Positions 1-6,937 of a stretch of 64,000 bases of DNA are shown piece after piece. Origin of the DNA: an uncultured Aquimarina sp. (GTDB lineage Bacteria > Bacteroidota > Bacteroidia > Flavobacteriales > Flavobacteriaceae); assembly GCA_947498815.1 (NCBI GenBank), contig CANMLU010000002.1, forward strand, positions 248,001 through 312,000. The letters are read 5' to 3'. The translations under genes were made by a program, and so were the position numbers. The notes below the pieces were generated by a model. It searched no databases. It had not been told where the DNA came from and saw only the letters and a program-made list of their open reading frames with translations. Positions within the stretch are counted from its first letter, which is position 1. Every line of letters starts with the position of its first letter.

Positions 1-358
1 ATCAGCTATAGCTGTAATTGATACCCTTAAAAAAGAACACGGGGAGTTGATGTTTCATCAAAGCGGCGGATGCTGCGATGGCTCCTCCCCGATGTGCTTT
101 GAAAAGGGTGAATTAATGATTAATGAAACCGATGTATGGCTTGGTGAAATTTGTGATTGCGACTTCTATATGTCGAGTGATCAATTCGAATATTGGAAAC
201 ATACACAACTTACCGTAGATGTTGTAAAAGGTCGTGGAGCGAGTTTTTCTCTTGAAATTCCGCTGGGTATTCGGTTCGTTATTAAATCTCGTATATATAA
301 CAAGAATGAGATGACACAATTAAGCCCTACTCATAAAGGTGAAATTACAAGTATTTAA
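1..358 (+). CDS. DUF779 family protein (5'-truncated by window edge)
   Basis: The reading frame is open from base 2, so the start lies outside the window. The visible part carries the conserved FHQSGGCCDGSSPMC stretch and the GEICDCDFYM and FSLEIPLGIRFVIKSR segments that I recognise as DUF779. Members are small, cysteine-rich and often lie beside aldehyde dehydrogenase genes; the biochemical role is unknown. The family normally runs to about 120 residues, so only a few N-terminal residues are missing. The stop is 2 bp from the convergent stop of the next gene. The upstream neighbour that could confirm an aldehyde dehydrogenase link is not visible. Confidence 0.8.
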   Translation, partial: SAIAVIDTLKKEHGELMFHQSGGCCDGSSPMCFEKGELMINETDVWLGEICDCDFYMSSDQFEYWKHTQLTVDVVKGRGASFSLEIPLGIRFVIKSRIYNKNEMTQLSPTHKGEITSI

Positions 359-360
359 TA

Positions 361-1350
361 TTAATTGTCCATGTAAATCTCAATATCAAACTCGATATCA
401 TCAGAAATAACGTCATCTCCGAGGTTGTCATAAAAACTCCCCGAACCATATTTTATGTTCCAGCGTGTACGATTTATTGATACTTGTGATTTAAAAATGG
501 TTTGTCCAGAAATGGCTTCAATACTGCCTGAAAATAGTATCGGTTGAGTAACACCCTTTATTGTTAGATTAGCCTCCACCTCTATTTTGGGATGTTTTGC
601 ATAATCCATTTTAACAATTTCCAATTTAGAAATTGGATAAACATCAGTTTCAAAGAAGTCCTCATTTTTTAAATGATCAACCAACATCTCATTGTATTCT
701 CCATCTGTGTTTATAATGGTGTTCATATCGATATAAAATTCTCCTCCACTAATAATACCATTACTCAAATACCACTTCCCGTTTTTTAATTTTACTGTAC
801 CGAAATGTTTATCGAATTTAAGGGCATAAAACCCTGTCCACTTTACTAGACTTTTTACAGTATCAACAGCTACAATTTCTCTTTGCTCGATAATAGTACT
901 TTTTTTAGCCACAACATCTATCAATTCAATTTCATATACCAATGTAGAGTCTGGATGTGGAAAAGTAATATTTCCAGTTCTTTTACTAAGAATCGGAGGA
1001 ACAATAAGTTTTCTTATTTCTCCTTTTTTCATTCCCTTTAACCCTTCATCGAGACCTTTGATTACTTGATTTCCTCCTACTAAAACTTTAAGCGGATTGG
1101 ATAAATCTCTGGAGGAAAAAACTAATGAATCATTTCTGTACTTTGTAGTTTCATGTATTAGAACTTCTTGTCCTTTTACAATTGGTTTTCCTTTTCCTTG
1201 TTTTAAAATTTTGTATTGGAGACCTGTAGCAGTTGTTATAAATGCTGTGTCTTTTTGCCTATCTGAGCAAGATGATATCCATATAGTGAATAAAAATATG
1301 GCAATGGTTTTTACTAAATTCTTCATAAATGTTTTATGATTTATCTTCAT
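361..1350 (-). CDS. Lipoprotein: FKBP-type peptidyl-prolyl isomerase fused to YceI-like domain
   Basis: The N-terminus is a lipoprotein signal with its lipobox ending WISSC. Residues about 40-150 form an FKBP-type PPIase domain (GLQYKILKQGKG, GLDEGLKGMKKGE, YEIELIDV). Residues about 155-329 match a YceI-like domain (VKWTGFYALKFDKHFGTVKLKNG, LTIKGVTQPI, SINRTRWNIKYGSG), a lipocalin-like fold that binds isoprenoid-type ligands in relatives. The protein should be anchored in the envelope. An internal ATG at 1326 gives a shorter, equally good signal peptide. The gene is divergent from a membrane transcription regulator 53 bp away. Domain identities are solid; the combined function is inferred. 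Confidence 0.8.
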   Translation of the reverse strand: MKINHKTFMKNLVKTIAIFLFTIWISSCSDRQKDTAFITTATGLQYKILKQGKGKPIVKGQEVLIHETTKYRNDSLVFSSRDLSNPLKVLVGGNQVIKGLDEGLKGMKKGEIRKLIVPPILSKRTGNITFPHPDSTLVYEIELIDVVAKKSTIIEQREIVAVDTVKSLVKWTGFYALKFDKHFGTVKLKNGKWYLSNGIISGGEFYIDMNTIINTDGEYNEMLVDHLKNEDFFETDVYPISKLEIVKMDYAKHPKIEVEANLTIKGVTQPILFSGSIEAISGQTIFKSQVSINRTRWNIKYGSGSFYDNLGDDVISDDIEFDIEIYMDN

Positions 1351-1403
1351 TTTTGTTATACTTTGTTTGAAATTACAATTGTGATTTAAATATAGAATCA
1401 GAG

Positions 1404-2348
1404 GTGCTTTTATATTTTAAACAGATTGTAAAAAAGTGTAATCCAAATGTAAAATCGCATTCATTGAAGCTTTATAAAAAACAAAGAAATCCAAAATGCC
1501 ATAAATTAATTTTCTTACTAATTATCTTTTTTGGCGTTCTCGTGAGTTATTCACAAAATAGTGATGTAGGGTATCATGATGAAAAAGTTAAAATTGCTTT
1601 ACGAGAAATCGGAAACGAATTATTACTGATACATGGAGATTCGGTATCTCGAGTAATGCCCATAAAAAAAGTTGATGACCTTGAATTCATAATATCATTT
1701 CAAAAGGATTTGTATATCGAACCTGAAGCTCTTATAAACACTACTAAAGCATCATTCAACAAACTAAACATCTTAACCCATAATATCACAGAGGTAATTG
1801 ACTGCACAACATCAGAAGTAGTATACAGCTACCATAATAATGCATTTGAAAAAAATAATAGTGTTGCATGTATTGGAAGAATACTTCCTGTGGGTTGTTA
1901 TGAAATAAGAGTTATTCTTATAAAGAATATGCCGGCTACTTTTGCAAATAACACATACCTTATTTCTTCTATAATAATTCTATTCCTTTTGGCTTCTGGT
2001 TTTTTATTGTCAAAATACAAGGCACAAGAATTATCCGGTTCTGCAATTTCTAATCAGGGTATTAGAATTGGAAATTCAATTTTTTACTTTGACCAGCAAA
2101 TAGTTAGGCAAGGAAATAACAAGATAACCTTAACGTCTAAGGAATCTGAGATTTTGAAGATTTTTAGCCAAAATCCTAATCAAATAATTAAAAGAGAACA
2201 ACTCACAAAAACAGTGTGGGAAGATCACGGTGTAATCGTGGGACGAAGTTTGGATATGTTTATTTCTAAGCTAAGAAAAAAATTAAGCAACGATTCTTCT
2301 GTAAAAATAGTTAATATTCACGGTGTTGGTTATAAGATTGAAATATAG
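1404..2348 (+). CDS. ToxR-like membrane-anchored transcriptional regulator (OmpR-type winged helix)
   Basis: The C-terminal 100 residues are an OmpR/PhoB-type winged helix (ITLTSKESEILKIFSQNPNQ, RSLDMFISKLRKKLS, IVNIHGVGYKI). Ahead of it are a signal-peptide-like segment (LIFLLIIFFGVLVSYSQ), about 130 residues predicted to be periplasmic, and a transmembrane helix near residues 185-205. There is no receiver domain. This is the reverse of CadC/ToxR order, with the sensor at the N-terminus and DNA binding at the C-terminus, as in several Bacteroidota regulators. The frame has no early ATG: GTG at 1404 or a TTG about 18 codons later are the possible starts, so the N-terminus is uncertain. It probably senses an envelope signal and may control the divergent FKBP-YceI gene. 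Confidence 0.7.
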   Translation: MLLYFKQIVKKCNPNVKSHSLKLYKKQRNPKCHKLIFLLIIFFGVLVSYSQNSDVGYHDEKVKIALREIGNELLLIHGDSVSRVMPIKKVDDLEFIISFQKDLYIEPEALINTTKASFNKLNILTHNITEVIDCTTSEVVYSYHNNAFEKNNSVACIGRILPVGCYEIRVILIKNMPATFANNTYLISSIIILFLLASGFLLSKYKAQELSGSAISNQGIRIGNSIFYFDQQIVRQGNNKITLTSKESEILKIFSQNPNQIIKREQLTKTVWEDHGVIVGRSLDMFISKLRKKLSNDSSVKIVNIHGVGYKIEI

Positions 2349-2350
2349 CT

Positions 2351-3001
2351 TCAGATAGTACCCACCAATACCCAAATCGTCTTACTTGTATCGTTTTTCC
2401 ATTTTCCAAAGTCTTTAATTTCTTTGGATATTGAAAAACCTGCTTCTAATAATTCGGCTTTAACATACTTCATAGATAGTGTATGTCCTTCCATTTGTTC
2501 ATCTCTCGTTTTATTGGTCATATGACTTTTTAACTTTTCAATAATAACAATTCTACCTTCAGGTTTTAAAGACTTCTTTATATGCTTCAAAACGATCATA
2601 TAATCATCCATTTCATGATACGTATCCATTACAACCACTGCGTCCAAAGAACCAAGTGGTAATTTGGGATTATCATAATCTCCCAATACTGTTTTAACAT
2701 TGGTCAGTTTTCTTTTTTTAAGATGTTCATCCAACTGATCAAGTCTATCTTCTCTGACATCCACCGCATATACCTTTCCAGATTCTCCAACCACATTTGA
2801 CATATGGATAGTTAAATATCCTTCATGACATCCTACATCTGCTACAGAGTTTCCAGCTTGGATTTCGGCAAGCTTAAAAATCTTGGACACATTCATCCAA
2901 GAATCCCTTTTAGTCCATTCACTTTCTTTGTATTGAGCTTGACATATTCCAATTGTCAAAATAAAAGTTAGGAAGAGCATTTTTTTGATTTGCGCTTTCA
3001 T
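2351..3001 (-). CDS. Exported class I SAM-dependent methyltransferase-like protein
   Basis: The start MKAQIKKMLFLTFILTIGICQAQ was chosen because it gives a clean signal peptide; an upstream ATG at 3034 would add 11 polar residues. The mature part has a methyltransferase fold with motif I VADVGCHEGYLTIHM, acidic motif II AVDVRE and the post-motif LDAVVVMDTYHEM. Signal-bearing methyltransferases of this type recur in marine Bacteroidota, although SAM is not expected in the periplasm, so the substrate and even the activity are unclear. The stop is 2 bp from the convergent regulator gene. The upstream 230 bp separate it from the divergent small-gene array. Confidence 0.7.
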   Translation of the reverse strand: MKAQIKKMLFLTFILTIGICQAQYKESEWTKRDSWMNVSKIFKLAEIQAGNSVADVGCHEGYLTIHMSNVVGESGKVYAVDVREDRLDQLDEHLKKRKLTNVKTVLGDYDNPKLPLGSLDAVVVMDTYHEMDDYMIVLKHIKKSLKPEGRIVIIEKLKSHMTNKTRDEQMEGHTLSMKYVKAELLEAGFSISKEIKDFGKWKNDTSKTIWVLVGTI

Positions 3002-3204
3002 AATTTTTCCTTTTTTAAAACTAATGCTTTTCAAAATACTCTATAATCAAATTATATATATCGGTTTTATGAAAAGTTTGTGTTTTTTGGCAAAAAAGAT
3101 AAAGGTTTTGAGGCCCTATGATGCTCAATAATCCCCTATACCCCCCTATTTATGGCTAAAATATGTTAATAATTGTTAAAATAGTACCTTTTTATGCATA
3201 GTAC

Positions 3205-3232
3205 TGTAACGAAAACGATTTATCGCCGTCTA
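3205..3232 (+). promoter_or_regulatory. ECF-sigma-type promoter, TGTAAC-N16-CGTCTA
   Basis: TGTAAC (3205-3210) and CGTCTA (3227-3232) are separated by exactly 16 bp, 33 bp before the first small gene. The pair resembles group-IV (ECF) sigma promoters with an AAC-containing -35 and a CGTC-containing -10. The same pair with the same spacer occurs at 14409-14436 on the other strand, and the 20 bp after each -10 are also alike (GTA, then TATA and CAAT). Confidence 0.55.
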
Positions 3233-3264
3233 GTAAGTATATAACAATTAAAAAAATAGAAACA

Positions 3265-3351
3265 ATGAGAACTTTAGACAACAACCGAATCACAAAAAAA
3301 TTAGCAACAACAAAAGGTCATATCTGGAATACTAAAAGACGTTACAGATAA
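3265..3351 (+). CDS. Tandem 28-residue basic microprotein, copy 1
   Basis: A 29-codon frame encodes a very basic peptide that begins MRTLDNNRITKKL and ends HIWNTKRRYR. This copy alone has Arg at position 8 (Gln in copies 2-4). It is first in an array of four and lies 33 bp after an ECF-type promoter. Differences between copies are mainly synonymous or conservative (the Gly codon is GGT, GGG, GGA or GGT across copies), which supports translation. There is no signal peptide or transmembrane segment and I recognise no family. Possible roles are a stress microprotein, an antimicrobial peptide or a modified-peptide precursor, none of them established. Confidence 0.6.
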   Translation: MRTLDNNRITKKLATTKGHIWNTKRRYR

Positions 3352-3397
3352 TTTTTAAACAAACATTCATTAATCAATCAACTAAAAAACAAAAACA

Positions 3398-3484
3398 ATG
3401 AGAACTTTAGACAACAATCAAATCACAAAAAAAATAGCAACAACAAAAGGGCATATCTGGAATACCAAAAGACGTTACAGATAA
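3398..3484 (+). CDS. Tandem 28-residue basic microprotein, copy 2
   Basis: Second copy of the array, with the same start MRTLDNN and the same end NTKRRYR. Against copy 1 it has Gln8 and Ile13 plus several silent changes. The 46-bp spacer before its ATG (rich in A, containing ATTCATTAATCAATCAAC) is repeated before copies 3 and 4, so the repeat unit includes the translation-initiation region. This argues for amplification of a complete expression unit rather than of a protein domain. Confidence 0.6.
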   Translation: MRTLDNNQITKKIATTKGHIWNTKRRYR

Positions 3485-3525
3485 TTTTAAACAAACATTC
3501 ATCAATCAACTAAAAAACAAAAACT

Positions 3526-3612
3526 ATGAGAACTTTAGACAACAATCAAATCACAAAAAAATTAGCAACAACAAAAGGACATATCTGGAATACTAAAAGA
3601 CGTTACAGATAA
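3526..3612 (+). CDS. Tandem 28-residue basic microprotein, copy 3
   Basis: Third copy. The peptide has Gln8 and Leu13, combining copy 2's residue 8 with copy 1's residue 13, as expected from recombination among units. Eight of 28 residues are Lys or Arg and one is acidic (Asp5). The spacer before it lacks a TTAA present in the other spacers. The start is an ATG in the same A-rich context (ACAAAAACT) as the other copies. Confidence 0.6.
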   Translation: MRTLDNNQITKKLATTKGHIWNTKRRYR

Positions 3613-3661
3613 TTTTAAACAAACAAACATTCATTAATCAATCAACTAAAAAACAAAAACA

Positions 3662-3748
3662 ATGAGAACTTTAGACAACAATCAAATCACAAAAAAAATA
3701 GCAACAACAAAAGGTCATATCTGGAACGCAAAAAGACGTTATAGGTAA
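3662..3748 (+). CDS. Tandem 28-residue basic microprotein, copy 4
   Basis: Fourth and most diverged copy. Thr23 becomes Ala (AAC GCA), Leu13 becomes Ile, and the last codons use TAT AGG instead of TAC AGA, which keeps Tyr-Arg unchanged. Silent third-base changes with a preserved C-terminal KRRYR indicate selection on the peptide. It is followed after 34 bp by a fifth, longer relative. Confidence 0.6.
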   Translation: MRTLDNNQITKKIATTKGHIWNAKRRYR

Positions 3749-3782
3749 TTAAAAAATACTCATCAATCAAAAACTATCAACC

Positions 3783-3917
3783 ATGAAAACTTTAAGTAAT
3801 ATTAAAAAGAAGTTAAAGGAAACCAGACAAAAGCATACTATGTTTTTGGGATTCACGCAAAGCGGTAACGATTATGAAAATCATATTCGTATACAACCCA
3901 ACCGCTATGTTTATTAA
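3783..3917 (+). CDS. 44-residue small protein at end of the microprotein array
   Basis: This 45-codon frame starts MKTLSNIKKKLKETRQ, echoing the M(R/K)TL(D/S)N start of the four upstream peptides, and ends IRIQPNRYVY. The middle (FLGFTQSGNDYENH) has no counterpart in the repeats. It is basic and has no signal peptide or membrane segment. It sits in the same transcription unit, between copy 4 and a terminator. I do not recognise a family; the shared N-terminal motif suggests common recognition of the N-terminus or common ancestry. Confidence 0.55.
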   Translation: MKTLSNIKKKLKETRQKHTMFLGFTQSGNDYENHIRIQPNRYVY

Positions 3918-3931
3918 ACCTATCTATAAAA

Positions 3932-3975
3932 AAAGCTGCACCTCATAATTTAATGGGTCCAGCTTTAATTTTTTA
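3932..3975 (+). terminator. Rho-independent terminator of the microprotein array
   Basis: AAAGCTGCACC (3932-3942) pairs with GGTCCAGCTTT (3956-3966) with a single C-C mismatch, followed by a T-rich tract (TTTAATTTTTT). It closes the array before the convergent hydroxylase gene. Confidence 0.8.
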
Positions 3976-3989
3976 TAATATCTTGACTT

Positions 3990-4844
3990 CTACTCTATTT
4001 CAGAATTTTTGGATTTAAATTTTGCTCCAACCGGAGCCCGGTATCCGGCAAAAGGTAGTTTTAAAAGTTTACTGATTTTTGCATTAGAATCTACATCTGG
4101 ATACGTATCTACGCCATAGACCAAGTCTTCATTTCTAATTTTAGCAAACGTTCCAAACATCCGATCCCAAATTGAAAAAATATTTCCATAATTGGTATCC
4201 GTATATGGCAATACATAATGATGGTGAACTTTATGCATATCCGGAGATACTATGACCCAACTAATTACATCATCTAATTTCTTGGGCAGAGAAATATTTG
4301 CATGATTAAACTGCGATAACACGACCGATAAAGACTGATATAGCATAATGATTCCTATAGGAGCTCCGACTATAAATACTGCTAATGTTGTAAATACAAA
4401 GCGTATAACACTTTCTCCTGGGTGATGTCTATTAGCGGTTGTAGTATCTACATGATTATCGGTGTGATGAATTAAATGAAACATCCATAATGGTTTTACC
4501 ATATGTTCAACATAATGTGCTAACCATGCCCCAATAAGATCCAATAAAGCAACACCTAATAAAATTGTTGCCCATAAAGGCAAACTTAACCACTGCAATA
4601 CTCCAAAACCATTGGCTACTGTCCAATCACTTGTTTTTAGTAAAATAAATGCTAAAAAAAAGTTAATGATTATGGTAGTGAGTGTGAAGAAAATATTAGG
4701 CCAGGCATGTTTAAACTTCTTATAATCAAATTTGAATAGTGGGGCAGCATACTCCACTAACCAAAAAAAAGCAATCCCTCCTACCAATATTAAACTTCGG
4801 TGAGATGAGGGTATCGTATCAAAATAATTTAGTATTGTTTCCAT
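3990..4844 (-). CDS. Sterol desaturase / fatty acid hydroxylase superfamily membrane protein
   Basis: The His clusters of a membrane di-iron hydroxylase are present in order: HYVEH, HLIHHTDNHVD, NRHHPGE and HKVHHHY near the C-terminus. At least four hydrophobic segments surround them. Family members oxidise lipids, sterols or carotenoids at a di-iron centre in the cytoplasmic membrane; the substrate here is unknown. METILNYF at 4844 was taken as the start, since the six extra residues from an upstream ATG (4862) add nothing. It is convergent with the microprotein array and separated from it by a terminator. Confidence 0.85.
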   Translation of the reverse strand: METILNYFDTIPSSHRSLILVGGIAFFWLVEYAAPLFKFDYKKFKHAWPNIFFTLTTIIINFFLAFILLKTSDWTVANGFGVLQWLSLPLWATILLGVALLDLIGAWLAHYVEHMVKPLWMFHLIHHTDNHVDTTTANRHHPGESVIRFVFTTLAVFIVGAPIGIIMLYQSLSVVLSQFNHANISLPKKLDDVISWVIVSPDMHKVHHHYVLPYTDTNYGNIFSIWDRMFGTFAKIRNEDLVYGVDTYPDVDSNAKISKLLKLPFAGYRAPVGAKFKSKNSEIE

Positions 4845-4926
4845 GATGACAAAGTATTTCATTTTTCATAATTAGACAATTATTTTATAGAATTCTTATG
4901 TGAGAACACTGTTAATATGTTAAAAC

Positions 4927-4942
4927 GCAACCAAAAAGTTGC
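4927..4942. promoter_or_regulatory. Dyad GCAAC-N6-GTTGC, operator candidate 1
   Basis: GCAAC (4927-4931) and GTTGC (4938-4942) form a 5-6-5 palindrome. An identical dyad begins 41 bp downstream, about four helical turns away. Both lie just ahead of the SRPBCC-ArsR gene pair, so the ArsR-type repressor encoded at 5429 is the natural ligand. Confidence 0.5.
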
Positions 4943-4967
4943 TTTTATATTTTTCATTGTTATATTT

Positions 4968-4983
4968 GCAACCATACAGTTGC
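4968..4983. promoter_or_regulatory. Dyad GCAAC-N6-GTTGC, operator candidate 2
   Basis: Second copy of the 5-6-5 dyad, ending 27 bp before the ATG at 5011. Extended by flanking bases it reads TTGCAAC on the left and GTTGCG on the right. Its position would block initiation or early elongation when bound. Confidence 0.5.
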
Positions 4984-5010
4984 GTATTATTAATTACAAA
5001 ATGTATAATC

Positions 5011-5439
5011 ATGAATGATGTTATAACAAAAGAACATATTTTTAAGCATTCAATAGACAAAGTATGGAATGCCATTTCTAAAGCAGAAGAGATTTCTACC
5101 TGGTTTATTAATGCAGATTTTAAAGCAGAGCCTGGATATAAATACACATTTACAGCCCCAGAGGAGCAAAATTGCACTCAAATTACGGGAGTGGTTAAAA
5201 AAGCCAACCCATATACTCTTATTTATACATGGATTGTAGGTGATACTAATACTGAAACTATTGTAAAGTGGGAATTGGAAAAATTGGAAGAAGGGACCAA
5301 ATTATACCTGGAGCATTCCGGAATCTCAAATTACCCAGGAGATACGGCTGTAAAGATGTTTAACAGTTTTAATGGTGGATGGGATAATTGTGTTTCTGAA
5401 TTAAAAAACTACTTAAAGCAAATGATACATGCAGGATAG
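5011..5439 (+). CDS. SRPBCC / AHSA1-like domain protein
   Basis: A 142-residue protein of the START-like AHSA1 family: it begins MNDVITKEHIFKHSIDKVWNAISKAEEISTWF and has the GWDNCVSELKNYL C-terminal helix that closes the hydrophobic cavity. Such proteins bind small hydrophobic ligands. ATG 5011 was chosen because the longer frame upstream runs through the operator region and encodes unrelated hydrophobic residues. It overlaps the ArsR gene by 11 bp, the usual SRPBCC-ArsR arrangement in which the two are co-transcribed. The ligand is unknown. Confidence 0.85.
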   Translation: MNDVITKEHIFKHSIDKVWNAISKAEEISTWFINADFKAEPGYKYTFTAPEEQNCTQITGVVKKANPYTLIYTWIVGDTNTETIVKWELEKLEEGTKLYLEHSGISNYPGDTAVKMFNSFNGGWDNCVSELKNYLKQMIHAG

Positions 5440-5752
5440 AGTAACCAAAATTTTAAAAGCTATTGCAGATCCCACAAGGCGTGAAATTTTTCATGCTTTG
5501 GTGGTTGCTGCTACTGCCCTCCCTATAACTCAAATATCAAACCAGTTTGACATAAGTCGTCAAGGGGTAACCAAACATTTAAAAACTTTAGAAAATGCTG
5601 GATTAGTAAAAATAGACACCAAAGGCAGAGAACGTTTTTGTTATGCAAATCCTAATCCATTAAAAGAAGTAAATCAATGGGTTAAATTTTATGAGCAATT
5701 CTGGGATAGTACACTGGATAATTTGGGTGCTTTCTTGGATAAGAACGCATAG
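5429..5752 (+). CDS. ArsR-family winged-helix transcriptional repressor
   Basis: A 107-residue ArsR-type winged helix: ILKAIADPTRREIFHALV at the N-terminus, helix-turn-helix ITQISNQFDISRQGVTKHLKTLENAGLVKI, then the wing. It lacks the cysteine metal-binding motifs of classical ArsR proteins, like the SdpR/PagR-type regulators that pair with SRPBCC genes. Its ATG lies inside the preceding gene, so translation is coupled. Two identical GCAAC-N6-GTTGC dyads upstream of the operon suggest autoregulation. Confidence 0.85.
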   Translation: MQDRVTKILKAIADPTRREIFHALVVAATALPITQISNQFDISRQGVTKHLKTLENAGLVKIDTKGRERFCYANPNPLKEVNQWVKFYEQFWDSTLDNLGAFLDKNA

Positions 5753-5757
5753 ATACT

Positions 5758-6165
5758 CTATGCTAGTTGTTCTTTAACCCAGGCTTTGGCAATTTCTAGT
5801 TTTGTAAAAGACATGATCCCCTTGGTAAAAAACATGCTTTCAATCTTTACACTTGCCTCCTGTAATTTATTATAAGTAACAACGGCAAAGACTTCGATGT
5901 TAGGAAACACTTCTTTAATCCTCATATAATCTGCTGGTTGCAATGAATACGAATGTATTCTATGAGAAATATAACCAAATGGACGGCCTTCAAAATGTAA
6001 TTTGGTTAAGACAGAAAGCTCCTGCGCCTTTTCGAAATCAAAGTTTACTCCTTCAGCAATTTCAATAACAAGGTAATTCGTATAGAAAAGGACTTTTCCC
6101 ATATCAAGATTGTAAGACTTGATAAAGTCGTCCTCGGTAATGGGTTTCGACATATTCAACTTCAA
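5758..6165 (-). CDS. Hypothetical protein, STAS/SpoIIAA-like fold suspected
   Basis: A soluble protein of about 131-135 residues with alternating strand and helix pattern (GKVLFYTNYLVIEIAEGVNFDFEKAQEL, IEVFAVVTYNKLQ) and a C-terminal TKLEIAKAWVKEQL. The pattern resembles small SpoIIAA/STAS-like proteins common in Flavobacteriia, but I cannot name a function. An in-frame ATG at 6153 (MSKPITED) is an equally likely start. The stop lies 5 bp from the convergent ArsR stop. Nothing in the surroundings indicates a pathway. Confidence 0.65.
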   Translation of the reverse strand: MKLNMSKPITEDDFIKSYNLDMGKVLFYTNYLVIEIAEGVNFDFEKAQELSVLTKLHFEGRPFGYISHRIHSYSLQPADYMRIKEVFPNIEVFAVVTYNKLQEASVKIESMFFTKGIMSFTKLEIAKAWVKEQLA

Positions 6166-6412
6166 GGTTTAAGAGTAACAATTTTAAGGAAATAAAGAGC
6201 AAATATTTATCTCAAAATTTCCAAAAAAGCGAAACTACTTAAATTCTTGTTACTAGCGTAGACTTTATCATTTTGATAACATTTGTTCATATATAGTACT
6301 GTATTAAGGTCATTATTTACATATTGTTTTAAGAGATCGATTGGCTGCCAATTTGTATTTCTACAAGGTTCTACCTACATTGTTGATACAAAACAACTTA
6401 ATTTTATAACAT

Positions 6413-6841
6413 ATGGAAACCACAAACAAACCACCCATTTGGTTCTGGGTGATCAGTATTATTGCATTATTATGGAATATTATGGGTGTTGCAGCATACC
6501 TGGGGCAAGCCTATATGACCGATGAGGCTCTAGCAGCACTACCAGAAGCAGATCAAAACTTTTATAACAATATGCCTGCTTGGGTAACAGCGGCTTTTGC
6601 TATTGCTGTATTTGGAGGAACATTAGGGTGCATTGGACTAGTCCTAAAGAAAAAATGGGCCACAATGATACTACTAGTTTCGCTTATAGCCGTTTTGGCA
6701 CAGGCAACATATAATTTCTTTTTACAGGATTTTGTCGAATTATCTGGTGGACGTATAATTATGCCTATTGTAGTGATTCTTATTGCTGTGTTTTTGGTTT
6801 GGTTTTCCAAAAATGCTACTTCCAAAGGTTGGATACCCTAA
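6413..6841 (+). CDS. Small four-helix membrane protein, function unknown
   Basis: A 142-residue protein with four predicted transmembrane helices (WFWVISIIALLWNIMGVAAYL, VTAAFAIAVFGGTLGCIGLVL, WATMILLVSLIAVLAQATYNF, IIMPIVVILIAVFLVWF) and short loops. The start METTNKPPIW follows an A-rich stretch. Proteins of this layout are widespread in Flavobacteriia without an assigned role. It stands alone, followed by a strong terminator shared with the convergent operon. I see no ligand-binding motif. Confidence 0.75.
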   Translation: METTNKPPIWFWVISIIALLWNIMGVAAYLGQAYMTDEALAALPEADQNFYNNMPAWVTAAFAIAVFGGTLGCIGLVLKKKWATMILLVSLIAVLAQATYNFFLQDFVELSGGRIIMPIVVILIAVFLVWFSKNATSKGWIP

Positions 6842-6862
6842 CACGGACAAATAATAACATTA

Positions 6863-6903
6863 AAAAAGCCATCCTCTAAAAATATAGAGGATGGCTTTTT
6901 TAT
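6863..6903. terminator. Bidirectional Rho-independent terminator
   Basis: A 16-bp perfect stem, arms 6863-6878 and 6885-6900 (AAAAAGCCATCCTCTA and its complement), with A/T tracts on both sides. It serves the membrane protein gene on the left and the minus-strand sigma-factor operon on the right. Confidence 0.9.
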
Positions 6904-6937
6904 GGAAAAGATATTTTTAATTTGCCCGTATCAATAC

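Larger units (their letters stand above)
3265..3770 (+). repeat. Tandem array of four 128-136 bp units, each one gene plus leader
   Basis: Start codons at 3265, 3398, 3526 and 3662 give unit lengths of 133, 128 and 136 bp. Both the 87-bp coding part and the A-rich spacer are conserved. The repeats are direct, contiguous and coding, so this is neither a CRISPR array nor an interspersed element. Confidence 0.85.

Noticed and set aside
3265-3770. CRISPR-like array
   Set aside because: Units are directly contiguous, 128-136 bp long and coding; there are no short repeats with unique spacers and no cas genes.
5747-5763. GCATAG/CTATGC hairpin as terminator for the ArsR gene
   Set aside because: Only 6 bp, no T tract on either side; it overlaps both convergent stop codons.
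6283-6525. 80-codon plus-strand frame upstream of and into the 6413 membrane protein gene
   Set aside because: It overlaps the start of a better-supported membrane protein in another frame and has no recognisable features.
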